Source: Dioscorea cayenensis subsp. rotundata
Lineage: Eukaryota > Streptophyta > Magnoliopsida > Dioscoreales > Dioscoreaceae
NCBI RefSeq assembly: GCF_009730915.1
Contig: NC_052473.1
Coordinates: 15,582,100-15,646,099 of the forward strand
DNA length: 64,000 nucleotides
Direction of reading: 5' to 3'
Shown one piece after another: positions 9,906 through 22,312 of the stretch. The translations under genes and the position numbers were made by a program. Each line of letters begins with the position of its first letter. Position 1 is the stretch's first letter. The notes beneath the pieces are model-generated. The model was not told the origin of the DNA and ran no database searches. It was given only the letters and a program-made list of their open reading frames with translations.

Positions 9906-12900
9906 TTACGTCTCCACTAACCCGAAAAGCTTCCTACAATGAGAAGTTTTCTCCGTAGGCACAACCTTTGTCAAAAAATCCGCAAGGTTGTCATTTGTGT
10001 GGATCTTCTCAACATGTAAATATCCACGCTCCAAAGCAAGCTGAATAAAGTGGTACCGCACATCAATGTGCTTTGTTCTAGAATGAAAAGCCGCATTCTT
10101 AGCAAGATGTATCGCACTTTGACTATCACAATGCAACATATATTTTTCTTGTACCACTTCAAATTGATTAAGCACATGCTTCAATCAAATCATTTCCTTT
10201 GCTCCTTCGGTCAAGACAATATATTCCGCTTCCATAGTAGACAAGGCAACAATGTCTTGAAGTTTAGACATCCAACTCACCGCACCACCACCAAATGTAA
10301 AACCATAACCCGTAGTCGACTTCCTTGTCTCTCTACAACTGGCATAATCGGAATCAACATAACCATTAACCACCAATGAAGAACCTCCAAAGCACAAGCA
10401 TAAATTTTGTGTACCCTTCAAGTAACGAAGAACCCACTTAACTGCTTGCCAATGCTCCCAACCGGCACATGATATATACCTTGAAACAACCCCCACTGCA
10501 TAAGCAATATCTGGCCTTGTGCATATCATAGCATACATCAAGCTACCAACCACGGAGGTATAAGGAACATTTTCAAATTTATCATCCTTTGGAGAACACT
10601 TCTTGGATAGATTAAAATGTGCCGCTAGAGGTGTAAAAACCGGTTTGCAATCTACCATTCCAAACCTTTCAAGAACTTTGCCAATGTATTCGGATTGACT
10701 CAACCACAATTTCCCATGCTCTCTATCTCGGTGAATGCGTATGCCTAGAATCTTCTTTGCAACGCCAAGATCTTTAGTAGCAAACTTCCTTGACATATGG
10801 AGCTCAAAGACTTAATCTCCTTCCAATCATTGCTAACTATCAACATATCATCCACATAAAGTAACAAACAATTAAATATGCCACATGTGGAACGCTTAAA
10901 GTAAACACAATGATTAAAATCACATCTAGAATAGCCCTCATCTTGCATAAAAGTGTCAAACTTTTTGTACCATTGTCAAGAAGCTTGTTTCAAACCGTAC
11001 AACCCCTTCTTCAACTTGCACAACAAGTTAGGATTAAACTTGTTAGCAAAGCCGCCCGGTTGAGACATATAAATTTCTTCTTCAAGGTCACCATGCAAGA
11101 AAGCTGTTTTGATGTCAAGTTGTTCAAACTCCAAATCAAGATTAGCCACCAAAGATAGAATAACTCTTATGGAGCTATGATTCACCTTAGCCCTTCACCA
11201 CTAGTCTTGCCTTGTACCTTTTTGATCCATGGCTTCATGCTTTATCACATACACCCATCTATTCTTTAATGCTTTCTTTCCACTTGGAAGCTTCACCAAG
11301 TCCAAAGTTTGGTTCCGATGCAAAGAGTCCATCTCTTCATCTATAGCCTTTTGCCACCTAGCTTTCTCAAGACAATTTTGTGCTTCATGAAAAGACTCAA
11401 GCTCACCCTCATCAGTAAATAAAGCATAATATAAGGATGGAGAATACCTTTGGATGGGTTTAAGAGTCCTTGTAGATCTCCTCAAAATTTGTGGAGACTC
11501 AAATTCTTGTTCTTCCTCATCAACATGAGCATCTTCTTGCTCAATTACCTCCATGCTATCAACATGGCCACCAACATCACCATGGCCATTTCCATCATCA
11601 TGATCTTGAGAATGAATTTCTTCTATTTGCCGAGGAGGAACACGAGTCAACTTGCATGCGAACAAGTTTCTCATCCTTTTGCTCTTCATGATGGCTTTCT
11701 TTAAACATCACATTCTCATGAAATATGACATCACGACTTCTAATTGTCTTCCTTTCAATTGGATCCCACAACCTATAGCCTCTATCACCACCACCATAAC
11801 CAAGGAAAGCACATCTCTTTGATTTCAAATAAAGCTTACTTTTTTTTTCGAAAGGCACATGCATATAAGCTTCACAATCAAAAACTCTTAAATGATTATA
11901 AGAGATTTTCTTACCACTCCATAGAATTTCTAGAACATCACCATCCAATGGAGCACTTGGTGATTTATTGATGAGGTATACCACCGTATTTGCCGCTTTC
12001 GCCCAAAAGAACTTAGGAAGACCGGAGTGAGACAACATACTTCTTACCCTTTCCACAATGGTCCTATTCATTCTTTCAATGACACCATTTTGTTGTGCGG
12101 TGTAAGGAACCGTCTTCACTCTCTTAATTCCACTCTCCGCACAAAAACCATTAAAAGTACTAGAGTAAAACTCTCCACCATTGTCCATTTGCAAGTATTT
12201 TATAGATCTTTCACTTTCTTTCTCAACACGGGCCTTGAACTTCTTGAAAGTTTCAAAAACTTGATCCTTGGATGCTAATGGATAAAGCCAACACTTTCTA
12301 TACTAATCATCCATGAAAGTGACAAAATGACAAAATAAGAATCACCACCAAGAGACTTGACATTCATAGAGCCACAAACATCGGAATAAACCAACTCCAA
12401 TGCCTTCAACTTTCCATGAGATTCATGCCTCTTAAAATTTACTCTATGTTGCTTGCCCATGATGCAATGCACACATAATTCAAGAGATGAATTCTCAAAT
12501 AAAGGAATAAGCTTTTTATCTTGCAATACCTTCATTCCATGCTCACTAAGATGTCCAAGACGACTATGCCAAACATGCACATCATCATGCCCACTTACCG
12601 ACATACATCTTTACCAAGAAAAGTATACAAGCTTCCATCCTTTTGTCCCTTCAATACCGTCATACAACCCTTGGAGATTTTCCACCATCCATTGCCAAAA
12701 GTAACCACATAACCGGCCTCATCAAGTTGCCCTGCCGAAATAAGATTCTTTGTTATCTTGGGAACATGCCTCACATTAGTCAAAGCATGCTCCTTCCCAA
12801 TACACAAAATTTTACAAGCACGATCATTGCCGAGGTAGACATTACCACAATCAACCTCTTTATAAGTAGAGAAAAATGATTGATCCGGACATATGTGAAA

Positions 12901-13783
12901 TGAAGCACCAAATCCAACACCCAAGTATCTATGGAAGAAGATACCATACAAGCAATGCTTAATGTAACTCCATTTTCACTTTGAGATGCTATGCTTGCTT
13001 CAACATCAACTTGCTTTCCTTTTTGCTTGCTCTTCAAAAGATTACAATCATTCCTCATATGACCTTGTTTCTTACAATACCAACAAGTAACAACCCGGCC
13101 CCGTGACTTTGATCTTTCCTTTGCTTGTGACTTGCCCTTACCAGCCAAAACATCATCCCTTTGTTGAGACTTTCCTCTTTCACCGGCCGCCAGTGCTTGA
13201 TTTGAGTCACTAGACATTTGTGAAGAAGCTCTTCTAGTCTCCTCACTACTTAATGAAGAAACAACATCATTCAACTTGAACTTGCTCCCCATTGTATTTT
13301 CCACGGTAGTAACAAGAGTATCCCAACTTGGAGGCAAAGGGCTCAAAAGTAGCAAGCATAAGACCTCTTCATCAAGATTCACTTTAGAGCCTTTAATTGT
13401 GCCACAATAGAGTTAAACTCATTCACATGCTTTTGCACCGTGACATCATCCTTCATTTTCAACAGAAATAACCTCTTCATGGCATGCATCTTATTGATAT
13501 CCGATGATTGCTCAAAAGATTGCTCCAAAGTACTCCAAAGTTCATAAGCGGTCTTACATTGATAAACATCAAACAAGATGGATGGTGAAATACATAGCCC
13601 TATCACCGACAAGCATTTTCGATCAAGAACCTTCAATTGTTCATCACTCATAGATGAGGGTTTAACATCATTCCCCAATAGTGGTAGATCCAACTCCTTA
13701 TAGACAAGGTGATCCTCCATCATTATCTTCCATATTGGCCAATTGTCCTCCTTGAGCTTTTCAAACTCCATTGCCTTATCCAT
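9906..13783 (-). pseudogene. Copia gag-pol polyprotein, frameshifted
   Basis: From 5' to 3' on the minus strand: gag from ATG at 13783, then a CCHC knuckle (CWYCKKQGHMRNDC, about 13085-13040). The protease segment (GASFHICP, about 12905) has lost its DSG aspartate. A GAG-pre-integrase block (HSRLGHLSEHGMK, about 12570) is followed by the integrase core (DNGGEFYSS, QQNGVIERMNRTI, about 12190-12060). RT comes next, with KNRWVYVIKHE, LDIKTAFLHGDL and the YVDDM active site (about 11290-10855). RNase H follows, with DSDYAS and KSTTGY (about 10340) and the ADFLTK tail. At least five frame changes and a damaged protease site show that it cannot encode an intact polyprotein. There is no sign of a captured host gene. 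Confidence 0.88.
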
Positions 13784-13880
13784 TGCTATGAAATCGAATC
13801 ACCACCAATACAAACCCCAATTCTTTCAATTGTAAACTTAGACAACCTCCACAACCCTAGAACGAAGCTCTAATACCAAT

Positions 13881-14406
13881 TTTTGCTTGTGAGGAAGCAC
13901 GGAACTAGTGTGGCAATTTGTCGAACACTTGGTGTGCAATATCACAATACCTAGCAATTACACAATGAATGGCCAATGCAAGGATAACATACAACCGATC
14001 TCACAAGAATAAAGTAATAGGCACCAATTTAACGTGGTTCGGCTAAGAACAAGCCTACATCCACGAGAGAACAATGCTTCACTATATCATGGGGGAATAA
14101 CAAAAGTACAAGAGTACAAGAAATAGGCATAAAACCACAAGAGGATTACCAAACTCTAAAAACTAGCCTTACCTCAAAAACAAGGGTCTTACCTTGCTTT
14201 AATGAGATCAAACAAGAACAAGAGCTCTCCTCTACACCACTCTTTCCACTCTCCAAATACAAGAGAACTTACACTCTCTATCTTTCTCTCATTACACAAC
14301 ACCCAACAAATATAACCCTACATAAACAATAGAGCAATTTAGACCGTTGGATTAAAAGAGATCAAGATTTTGCTTTATCCCAAGGATATCAAGCCAATAT
14401 TTTACA
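13881..14406 (-). repeat. 5' LTR of the second Copia element
   Basis: This 526 bp copy matches 9301-9833. Its outermost dinucleotide has changed from TG to TT in plus orientation, and there is a small deletion near 14101-14110. The divergence between the two LTRs is visible but modest. Confidence 0.88.
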
Positions 14407-14411
14407 TCTCT

Positions 14412-15500
14412 TGTAGTTGGAATCCCCATTCTCCTTAAAGAAAATTTAAAACAAAAAAAAATGACCTTTGATCTATATAGGAGCAAAGAAGGTACTTGGC
14501 TATGATGTTTTTCCAATCCTTTTCTTTTAAAAATTTTGGTCGGCGGTGTGCAATGAATTCTTTAAACTTTGTGAGTAATGTTTTTTTTATTGAAAAAGCC
14601 AACTTGAGAAAATTAACGAGGTGAGCCACACCATGGAAAAAGACAATCTTGCAAATTCCTAAGGTGGATTCGCCGGAACTACCATTTGACTTGTGCCTTA
14701 TTAATTTGATAAATGCGTCACTCAAAATTATTTTTAAGATTCTGGTAATCTGACTAAGGTGATTGGCATCTTAATCGACCCGTCTAATCAACTTTCATGC
14801 GGGGGAGTTGTATCTCTAACAATATGGCAATGATAAATCGAGCTTATCCATAGCCCCCAAAAAGTAGAGGTTCAACGGTAACATCATTAAAGTGAACTTC
14901 ACAAAGGCATTCGATTCAATGGATTAGGAGTTTCTCATGAACATAATGCCCACTAGGGGCTTTGGAGCACGATGGGTGAGCTAGCTTAAGGCTATATATA
15001 CTATATAGCACAAAGACATCAATCTTAATCAAGGAATTGCCACGTACAAATAAGATATCAATGCAATCTAAGACAAAGAGACACTCTTTCCCCCTTAGTA
15101 TTTGTATTGGTCACCGACTCTCTTAGTGCAATGTTTAATCATGCTCTTTCCTTTAGTGTGCTCTTCGAGGCCCATCTTAAAAGGTCAGGGAAAATGTACC
15201 ACCTGTAATATGTGGACGACCTTTTCATCCTCACTATGAGGGGTATAGAAAATATATGAATCCTCAAGCTCATCCTATACCTATTTGAGAGCATGTCAAG
15301 TATTTTTATTAACTTCCGAAAAACCTGTTTATAGTCTACTAGGGTTGAACTAGCTCCTCATCCAACATCAGCTACAACATTTAGCTGTTCTTCGGGCCTC
15401 CTACTTATGAACTACCTAGGCATACCATTATTAGGTAGACTTTTGCCTCATCTCAGTGGTCAGATCAAGGCTGTCCACCTGGGACACTTAGCTTAATTTA
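14412..15500 (+). pseudogene. Decayed L1-type LINE reverse-transcriptase fragment
   Basis: Plus-strand translation in shifting frames gives consecutive L1 RT blocks. A segment like ANL..IN...ILQIPKVDSPELP (about 14600-14690) is followed by LINASLKIIFKIL (about 14700-14740). Then come FTKAFDSMD-EFLMNIMPTRGFGARWVS (about 14895-14980, in split form) and a degenerate region corresponding to YADD through LNFSKTCLYS (about 15200-15340). These closely parallel the LINE at 26400-32826, so they are the same family. Stops are frequent. The left edge is the target duplication of the adjacent Copia element, so that insertion probably removed or displaced the 5' part. Confidence 0.7.
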
Positions 15501-15801
15501 CTTGCATAAGCTTTGCAATTTAACTAGGACTTGTAAAGTGTTCTTTACTAATTGTCTCATATATGTAACATTAGCCCACGTATGCAATTTTTTTATTCAT
15601 TTAATTTGCAAAACATATTTTGCTTGTACCAATAAATATACAGGAGTATATAAATTAAATATATAAGAATCGGAGAAAGGGTTTACTTGTGCTTGCTACC
15701 TTGTGTTGACTTCTTTTAATTTAGAAATTGTTTCTCTAATTAAAGTCTAATAGTATAAGGCCAAAAACAGAGATATAAATCTAATAGAAAAGGAAACCAT
15801 A
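15501..15801. other. Intergenic DNA, nothing recognised
   Basis: This is an AT-rich stretch between the LINE remnant and the CACTA terminus, with no coding signal. Confidence 0.6.
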
Positions 15802-16489
15802 CACTACAAGAAAAACAGGAATTTGGCACGGCAATTTTGGCACGGAATTAAGCCAAAAAACCGTGACAAATTGATTTTGGCACGGATTTTGACACCAAAT
15901 AGTAACCGTGCCTATAGCATGCGTGACAAATATAATTTGTCACAGAATAGTAAAACCATGACAAATTTGTCATGGTTATAGGCACGGTTTTTGTCACGGT
16001 TATTTTGTCACGGTTTTAGGCACAGTTTTTATTCTCACGGTTTTAGACACGGTTTTTTGTCTTTGGCAGCTTTTTGGTCACGGTGTTTTTTTGTCACGGT
16101 TTTTTGGCACTAGCTAGGGTTAACATTGATTTTGCCACGGTTTTTGCACGTTGATTTCGCATTGATTTTTGTCACGCGATTTTTTTGACACGGTTATTTT
16201 GTCATAAAAATAGTTTTTGGCACATATTTTGTCACGGTAACATGATTGTTAATACTTTTTTGTCACCTTTTTTTGGCACGGTTTTGAATTTAGTGATGAT
16301 AATGACATGATTTTTTGTCATTGAAATTGACACAATTCTATTTGAAAAAATAAAATAAATTACAAATAGATTTATTTAATATTAGAAAGGAATTTAATTT
16401 CATCAAAATATAGATTACAATATTTGTAAAGCATACAAAATGTTATTACAACGATAGCATTATTACAACAATAAGGTCCAATCTATCAT
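15802..16489. mobile_element. CACTA (En/Spm-type) transposon terminus, truncated by an assembly gap
   Basis: The sequence starts CACTACAAGAAAA, the classic CACTA terminal motif, preceded by ATA that could be one copy of the 3-bp target duplication. For ~500 bp it is packed with short subterminal units in both orientations (GGCACGG, GTCACGG, CCGTGAC, TGACAAA), as expected of transposase-binding subterminal repeats. No transposase is visible before the gap at 16490. The other terminus must lie in the gap or be lost, so the element's size and autonomy are unknown. Confidence 0.8.
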
Positions 16490-17489
16490 NNNNNNNNNNN
16501 NNNNNNNNNNNNNNNNNNNNNNNNNNNNNNNNNNNNNNNNNNNNNNNNNNNNNNNNNNNNNNNNNNNNNNNNNNNNNNNNNNNNNNNNNNNNNNNNNNNN
16601 NNNNNNNNNNNNNNNNNNNNNNNNNNNNNNNNNNNNNNNNNNNNNNNNNNNNNNNNNNNNNNNNNNNNNNNNNNNNNNNNNNNNNNNNNNNNNNNNNNNN
16701 NNNNNNNNNNNNNNNNNNNNNNNNNNNNNNNNNNNNNNNNNNNNNNNNNNNNNNNNNNNNNNNNNNNNNNNNNNNNNNNNNNNNNNNNNNNNNNNNNNNN
16801 NNNNNNNNNNNNNNNNNNNNNNNNNNNNNNNNNNNNNNNNNNNNNNNNNNNNNNNNNNNNNNNNNNNNNNNNNNNNNNNNNNNNNNNNNNNNNNNNNNNN
16901 NNNNNNNNNNNNNNNNNNNNNNNNNNNNNNNNNNNNNNNNNNNNNNNNNNNNNNNNNNNNNNNNNNNNNNNNNNNNNNNNNNNNNNNNNNNNNNNNNNNN
17001 NNNNNNNNNNNNNNNNNNNNNNNNNNNNNNNNNNNNNNNNNNNNNNNNNNNNNNNNNNNNNNNNNNNNNNNNNNNNNNNNNNNNNNNNNNNNNNNNNNNN
17101 NNNNNNNNNNNNNNNNNNNNNNNNNNNNNNNNNNNNNNNNNNNNNNNNNNNNNNNNNNNNNNNNNNNNNNNNNNNNNNNNNNNNNNNNNNNNNNNNNNNN
17201 NNNNNNNNNNNNNNNNNNNNNNNNNNNNNNNNNNNNNNNNNNNNNNNNNNNNNNNNNNNNNNNNNNNNNNNNNNNNNNNNNNNNNNNNNNNNNNNNNNNN
17301 NNNNNNNNNNNNNNNNNNNNNNNNNNNNNNNNNNNNNNNNNNNNNNNNNNNNNNNNNNNNNNNNNNNNNNNNNNNNNNNNNNNNNNNNNNNNNNNNNNNN
17401 NNNNNNNNNNNNNNNNNNNNNNNNNNNNNNNNNNNNNNNNNNNNNNNNNNNNNNNNNNNNNNNNNNNNNNNNNNNNNNNNNNNNNNNNN
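16490..17489. other. Assembly gap (1000 N)
   Basis: A run of exactly 1000 N, a placeholder of unknown true length. It hides the inner part of the CACTA element and the 3' part of the DUF247 gene. Confidence 0.99.
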
Positions 17490-18373
17490 GGATCTTCATG
17501 GATATAGATGACTTCACAAGCTTGTTCTTGAGGTTTCGGAACAAGAATAGAGTACAGAAGCTCTAACAAGTGGGCATGTTGAGTGATATCAATGCATGGA
17601 AAGTTTTGCCCCATCTTGAATGGACAAAGTGCTCTCATGAAGCCATTCAACATCAAAGTAAGCATGCCATCTGCTTCTTGAATTGATGAACATTGAATCT
17701 CCAACAATACTCTTAACAAGAATAGAGGCACTTGATTCTCTAACATCATTATGTCTCTTAGTATCACATTGTGAGTTGATTTCCTCCCTGCATTATCAAC
17801 CAAATGCAGCATTCTCGATGGCACTCGTTGGAGAACTTTACTTTCTTCCGGGGCATAGATTTGAAGGAATTCAAGCAGAAATGATGCATCAACTATCATC
17901 ATCCATGCTAGTGTTTCGCCATTGGAATCAAGATACCTATTTAATATAAATATATAAGTCTTGATCTCTCATTCTATTAGCTTAAGCTATTTAAGATTAA
18001 ACAAAACAAACACAAACCTATGATAATGTGCACGAATAACATGTTCAACTTTGATAAAGTGCTCAACAAGCTCTTGAAATTTTTGGCCATCGAGATGGTT
18101 TCGAGCACGTTTCGCAGCAGAGAGCTTGTACCGTTCCATCTCATAGAGTTCTGTTTGCCAATGATGATACGGACCGAGAGCGATGCATTGTGGAACAAAG
18201 GCTTCTGGTTTGCTAACTCTGAGATAATTCGGCACGCTGAAAATTGTGACAGGGATGCCATAATCATCTTCAGTGCTTTCCTCGAGATATCGTCGGATTT
18301 GGATGATGCACCGAAGCTCATCGGAGAGATGGCTGCAGTTAGATGGGGGTGAGGATTGATTTGAAGTATCCAT
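17490..18373 (-). CDS. DUF247 (UPF0481) plant protein, 5' part, 3' end lost in gap
   Basis: Two exons are visible. Exon 1 is 18373-18018 and exon 2 starts at 17936 and runs into the gap, with an 81 bp GT-AG intron (18017-17937). The splice joins AHYHR to YLDSNGETLAW in frame. The ~267 residues seen carry DUF247 hallmarks: IFSVPNYLR near the N-terminus, ALGPYHHW, ME-YKL, MMIVDASFLLEFL, and DIMMLENQVPLFLL. DUF247 proteins are usually 400-550 residues with a C-terminal membrane helix, so ~200 residues should lie in the gap. The family is plant-specific; most members are uncharacterised, and some are linked to self-incompatibility in grasses. I chose the ATG at 18373, because an in-frame extension to 18406 would need a GTG start. 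A CACTA terminus beyond the gap makes 3' disruption possible. Confidence 0.85.
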
Positions 18374-18453
18374 TGATGTAGAACTAGAGAGCTCTTGCCT
18401 TGTCACTATACAATATACGTTCTATGTCTGAAATTTAAGGATGGAAGAGTGGG

Positions 18454-18461
18454 TTTATATA
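18454..18461 (-). promoter_or_regulatory. Probable TATA box of the DUF247 gene
   Basis: TATATAAA on the minus strand, about 80 bp upstream of the chosen ATG, in a CCC-TATATAAA-CCC context. Confidence 0.55.
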
Positions 18462-18464
18462 GGG

Positions 18465-19960
18465 ATGTTTCATATTGTTTTTAATGCATGTGGTCATATA
18501 GTTTGCTTTGGTCAGGTCAAGCATAGCAATTAGTTGATTTTGTGTTGTGTACGTTATGTTTATAAATTCAAACAATGTGATAAATGTTCATAACATTTTG
18601 GAGTACAATTTCATGTGCACCTTGCCTTTATCTCAATTACTTGCTAAAAGAGTCCTCCTCAATGTTCCTTTATTTTTATATTATTTTTTTAATTTTAATA
18701 AAATAAATAAACCACAAATTTATCTAAAAAAAAAAAGGAAAAACCAAGTAAAAAAAGAAAAAGAACCGAACAGAAAAACAACAACAAAATTTTTTTTTTT
18801 GGTTCATGTAAATAACAATTTTTTTAATTAAATTTTTTTTTTTCTATATATTATCAAAAAAAATATGTCTGATTGTCTATCTAATTTTGAAAATATAATA
18901 ATTATCTATATACTTCTAAAAAAAGTAAAAACTCACTTTTTTTACCCAAAATAAGTTCATAAAAATATCTAAGTTATAAAACAAAGCTTATTATGTCTTC
19001 AAATGTGAAATCAATATCGCTATGGAGTTTTCAAAAGTTTGTATAGGAATTTAAGAATTGTTTTTTTAAGTTGAAAAATGTAAAAACAAAATCTCTGTTA
19101 TGAATTATGATATATTTTATTTTATCAAATAAATAAAATATAGAAATTTCTAAGAAGAGTATCAAGTATCAACATCAAATCCATGCTTTTATTAACTCGG
19201 ATATGACTTTTTTAAAGAAATTTCATATAAAAATCTTAAATGCACTATAAAAAATTACATGCATTTTCAGAGTTATGAAAATAACTTTTACAACAAGAAA
19301 AATAATCCATTATGCTTTTATTGGTTTTACCTAAATAGTTATTTCATTTATCCGACTAAACTAATTAACTAAGTTAAAAAAATAATTAAAATAACACTGA
19401 TGTAGAATTAATTATTATTAAAATAATTAATTGATTTCAGAAGTATTTGTCTAATTATTTATTATTATTGATTAATATTATTGAATTGAGAATTGCATTC
19501 ACAATGAGAGAGTAGTAGTTCATTTTTCCTCCCAAGTAAAATGTTTAGAATTCCGACTCTTTTCTAATTGCAATAATTGAAGTTCATGATTTATTCACAT
19601 TCGTGTAAACGAAAATTATTGAAATAAAAATTATGTTGGCTTCATAATCAATGGACAAAAAATTATGTAGTTTAATAAATTATTTCAAAATAGAATTCTC
19701 TTCTTATATATTTATATATGAATTGAGCAAAATGCTTATAGATGTTTTAGTCTATTAGCATTAAATTTCTTTCACAAAATGTTTATTTCATAGTGAAAGC
19801 CCCGCAAGAGGGTATAGAGGTAGTGCTTTGTTGAGCTTGTTTTACGCTTTTGTATGTCCCTAATTTTTTTTAGAGGGGTTTATCTTCTATTTGTAAAAAA
19901 AATTAAAATAAAAAAATAAGAAAAAGACTAAAGTGACCTCAAACAAACAAGACCCACACA
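18465..19960. other. AT-rich intergenic DNA
   Basis: Homopolymer- and AT-rich DNA between the DUF247 promoter and CRR6. I see no gene, and no TATA box for CRR6 is obvious. Confidence 0.55.
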
Positions 19961-20032
19961 ATGAAGCAGCGAAGAGAAGATGATAAAATAAGAGTTGGAG
20001 AGCACTTGCCAAGTCATCTTCTTCTATCTCTA

Positions 20033-22312
20033 ATGGCTACCAATACCACCACCTCCATGAACTTTCTTCATCTCATACCTCCATTAACAAACACAAATTC
20101 ATTCCTTCATGTCAAGCCTGTTTCTTTTCTCCCAATCACTTCAAACAAGCGTTTCAATGGTGATTTCTCCCTCTCTGTTGCCTTCAATCCTTCTGGCAGC
20201 TTTGATTTCAATTTAACTGAAGATGAGAGTGGTTAGTTTCTTCACTGTATAACTCTTCATTCTCTTTTCAAATTACTGTGTTCCTTGTTCTGTCCATTTT
20301 GATATTTCTGAAATTTAATTTATTAATGTATATTTTGTTTGTATAGGAAAGGTCTTTAATTATGATTATGTTTAATTGATTTATATCTCATTTACTGGTT
20401 AATCTAAAGACAAAGCTTTGTGTGTCTGTAGAACTGAACATTTAACTGAAGAAACTTATTATTCATTACCTCTGTCCATTCTTTCTTTCAGTCTTTTCAG
20501 ATGTTTAAATTAAAAGTTGGGATTAGTTGAAGCAACCAGTGGCCTCTAAAGTTTTGTAATTGTTAATTTTGATACCTGAGTTCTGTAAATTTATTCATTT
20601 TGGCCATTTCATCTACTGTAGTAAAAACATGTGATATTTTTGTAAGTTTGTCACTGTTACAGTAAGACATTTGACTCCAACGAGGGAGATAGGAAGGCCA
20701 ACTCTCTCCTGATGCATAATTGAGAGGCATAAATAAAATATATTCAATAAAAAAATAAAATTTGTCAGCCGTTGGTGGCTTTATAATAAGGATGATTGTA
20801 GCAAAGAGGAGAAACAGAAGTGATCATTTGGACTATTTTTAATATCAAATATAGTTTTATTACACTCAAGCCAAACATTCCATAAGATAACAAAAGCTGT
20901 CATATCCCAACCATTATCAAGTGGTTTGTTCAATGTAGAGTGTCAGCGTTGCCTATTTTTATAGATTAAATTTAAAGCATGTTCTGCAAGTTGAGAAAGG
21001 CCTCAACTTAGTTCCAATAGTGTTTAAGGAATTTTATATCTCAGTTACTGGTTAAGATAAGGTGAAAAGGTTCTATGTTCTTGTACAATGGAGTATGGAG
21101 ATGAAGATGTTTACTATTCATGCGTCATACCCATTTTCCATTTCATCTTTTCATTATTTCTGAAAATTTACTGAGTCATTAAGCACCACTATTGATGGAT
21201 TTTAGGATGAATTCAATTACTGCATGTTTTGTTAGTTTAAAAAGTTATGAATTGTTAGTCATGATAGTGTTTAAGCAGTCATATATCTCATTTATATTCT
21301 AGCCATGCATCCTTCCATATTTTCCTGTAGTCTACTATTCATGAAATCAGTTCATATTTTGATATTCAAGCATGTTCTATTTTGATATTCAAGCATGTTC
21401 TATTTATAACAAGTTTTAATCATGTTCATAAACTATGATCATCTCTGTCTCTATGGCAAACTCTGTTTTCAGAAATGAAAACTTTGATTTTTTGTAGTAC
21501 TGGATTTAAATGAAAGTATTTCACTGATTTCGTTAATTATTATTGTTATTACTATTAAAATATGTCCATTTTGATCATTGCATGTTTGTGTCATAGAAAC
21601 CGAACAAGTTGCTCCGCCATTACCACCAACACAAGGCCGGTTAGAAATTGAAATCAATAATGATATCATTCGTCGTCTTGATCTTTCTCCAGTTCATGCA
21701 ATTGATAAAACTACCTCTTCTTCAACAGGTAACTCATACTTAACCGATACAATGCTGTTATGAATGTCTCATAAATATCTCTAATTTCCGGCATTGCTCT
21801 TTTACTAGATAGCTTCCCAGCTGAACCGAAAAAGCTCTTAGAACAAACGGTCGGTTTTACAATCAACTACGAAAGAGAAGATCCTCAAGATCCTCGGGAA
21901 CTATCCGAATTTCCTGACATTCGGCTTTGGTATGTAAGACTAGATGCTACATATCCATGGTTCCCTGTTGTATTAGATTGGAGAGCCGGAGAACTTGCTC
22001 GATATGCCGCAATGCTAGTGCCTCATCAAGTAAGAACATACTAAACTAATTCAGATATCGAAATCAATTTACATTTGATTATATTGTCTATAATTGCATA
22101 TGCAGATAAGCTTGAGGAAAGGAATTGTGTTCAATCCAGAGGCATTGGAATTGTTCGTTATGAATAAAGCTTTTTCCGCGTATTCTTGGTTGAAGGAGCA
22201 AAATGTTTCTAAGCCTAAATTGAAGATAAAAGACATGGCTAGAATGCTCGGCTTTGGTTTATCAGACGAACTTTTTGATTTGATCGAACAATATCCTGAT
22301 AATCATTCATGA
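20033..22312 (+). CDS. CRR6: CRR6 (CHLORORESPIRATORY REDUCTION 6), chloroplast NDH assembly factor
   Basis: Four exons join in frame: 20033-20231, 21597-21728, 21809-22029 and 22106-22312, giving 252 residues, close to the family norm of ~240-250. All introns are GT-AG. The N-terminus is Ser/Thr/Asn-rich with few acidic residues, like a chloroplast transit peptide. The conserved DUF1817 core follows, with INNDIIRRLDLSP, VGFTINYEREDPQDPRELSE, FPDIRLWYVRLDATYPW, VLDWRAGELARYAAMLVPHQ and MARMLGFGL-DELFDLI. In Arabidopsis CRR6 is a stromal factor needed to assemble subcomplex A of the chloroplast NADH dehydrogenase-like complex, which drives cyclic electron flow. An in-frame ATG at 19961 would add 24 charged residues; I prefer 20033 because it gives a better transit peptide. 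The first intron is ~1.37 kb. Confidence 0.92.

Larger units (their letters stand above)
9301..14406 (-). mobile_element. Near-complete Ty1/Copia LTR retrotransposon
   Basis: This 5.1 kb element has two similar LTRs (9301-9833 and 13881-14406) and a perfect 5-bp duplication TCTCT (9296-9300 and 14407-14411). A polypurine tract (AAATGGGGGATT on the minus strand, from about 9834) lies next to the 3' LTR, and an initiator-Met-type primer-binding site (TTGGTATTAGAGC, about 13867-13880) lies next to the 5' LTR. The gag, protease, integrase, RT and RNase H blocks are all present in Copia order, but frameshifts and stops break the polyprotein. It is a more complete copy than the one at 2379-7036 and belongs to a different LTR family. 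Confidence 0.9.

Noticed and set aside
14435..14725. A 96-codon minus-strand open frame
   Set aside because: The plus strand here encodes LINE RT blocks (KVDSPELP, LINASLKI). The minus frame is their shadow.
16463..17902. A long minus-strand open frame running through the first N gap
   Set aside because: It is open only because N codons are not stops. Only the DUF247 part from 17490 upward is real, and it is annotated with its splice structure.
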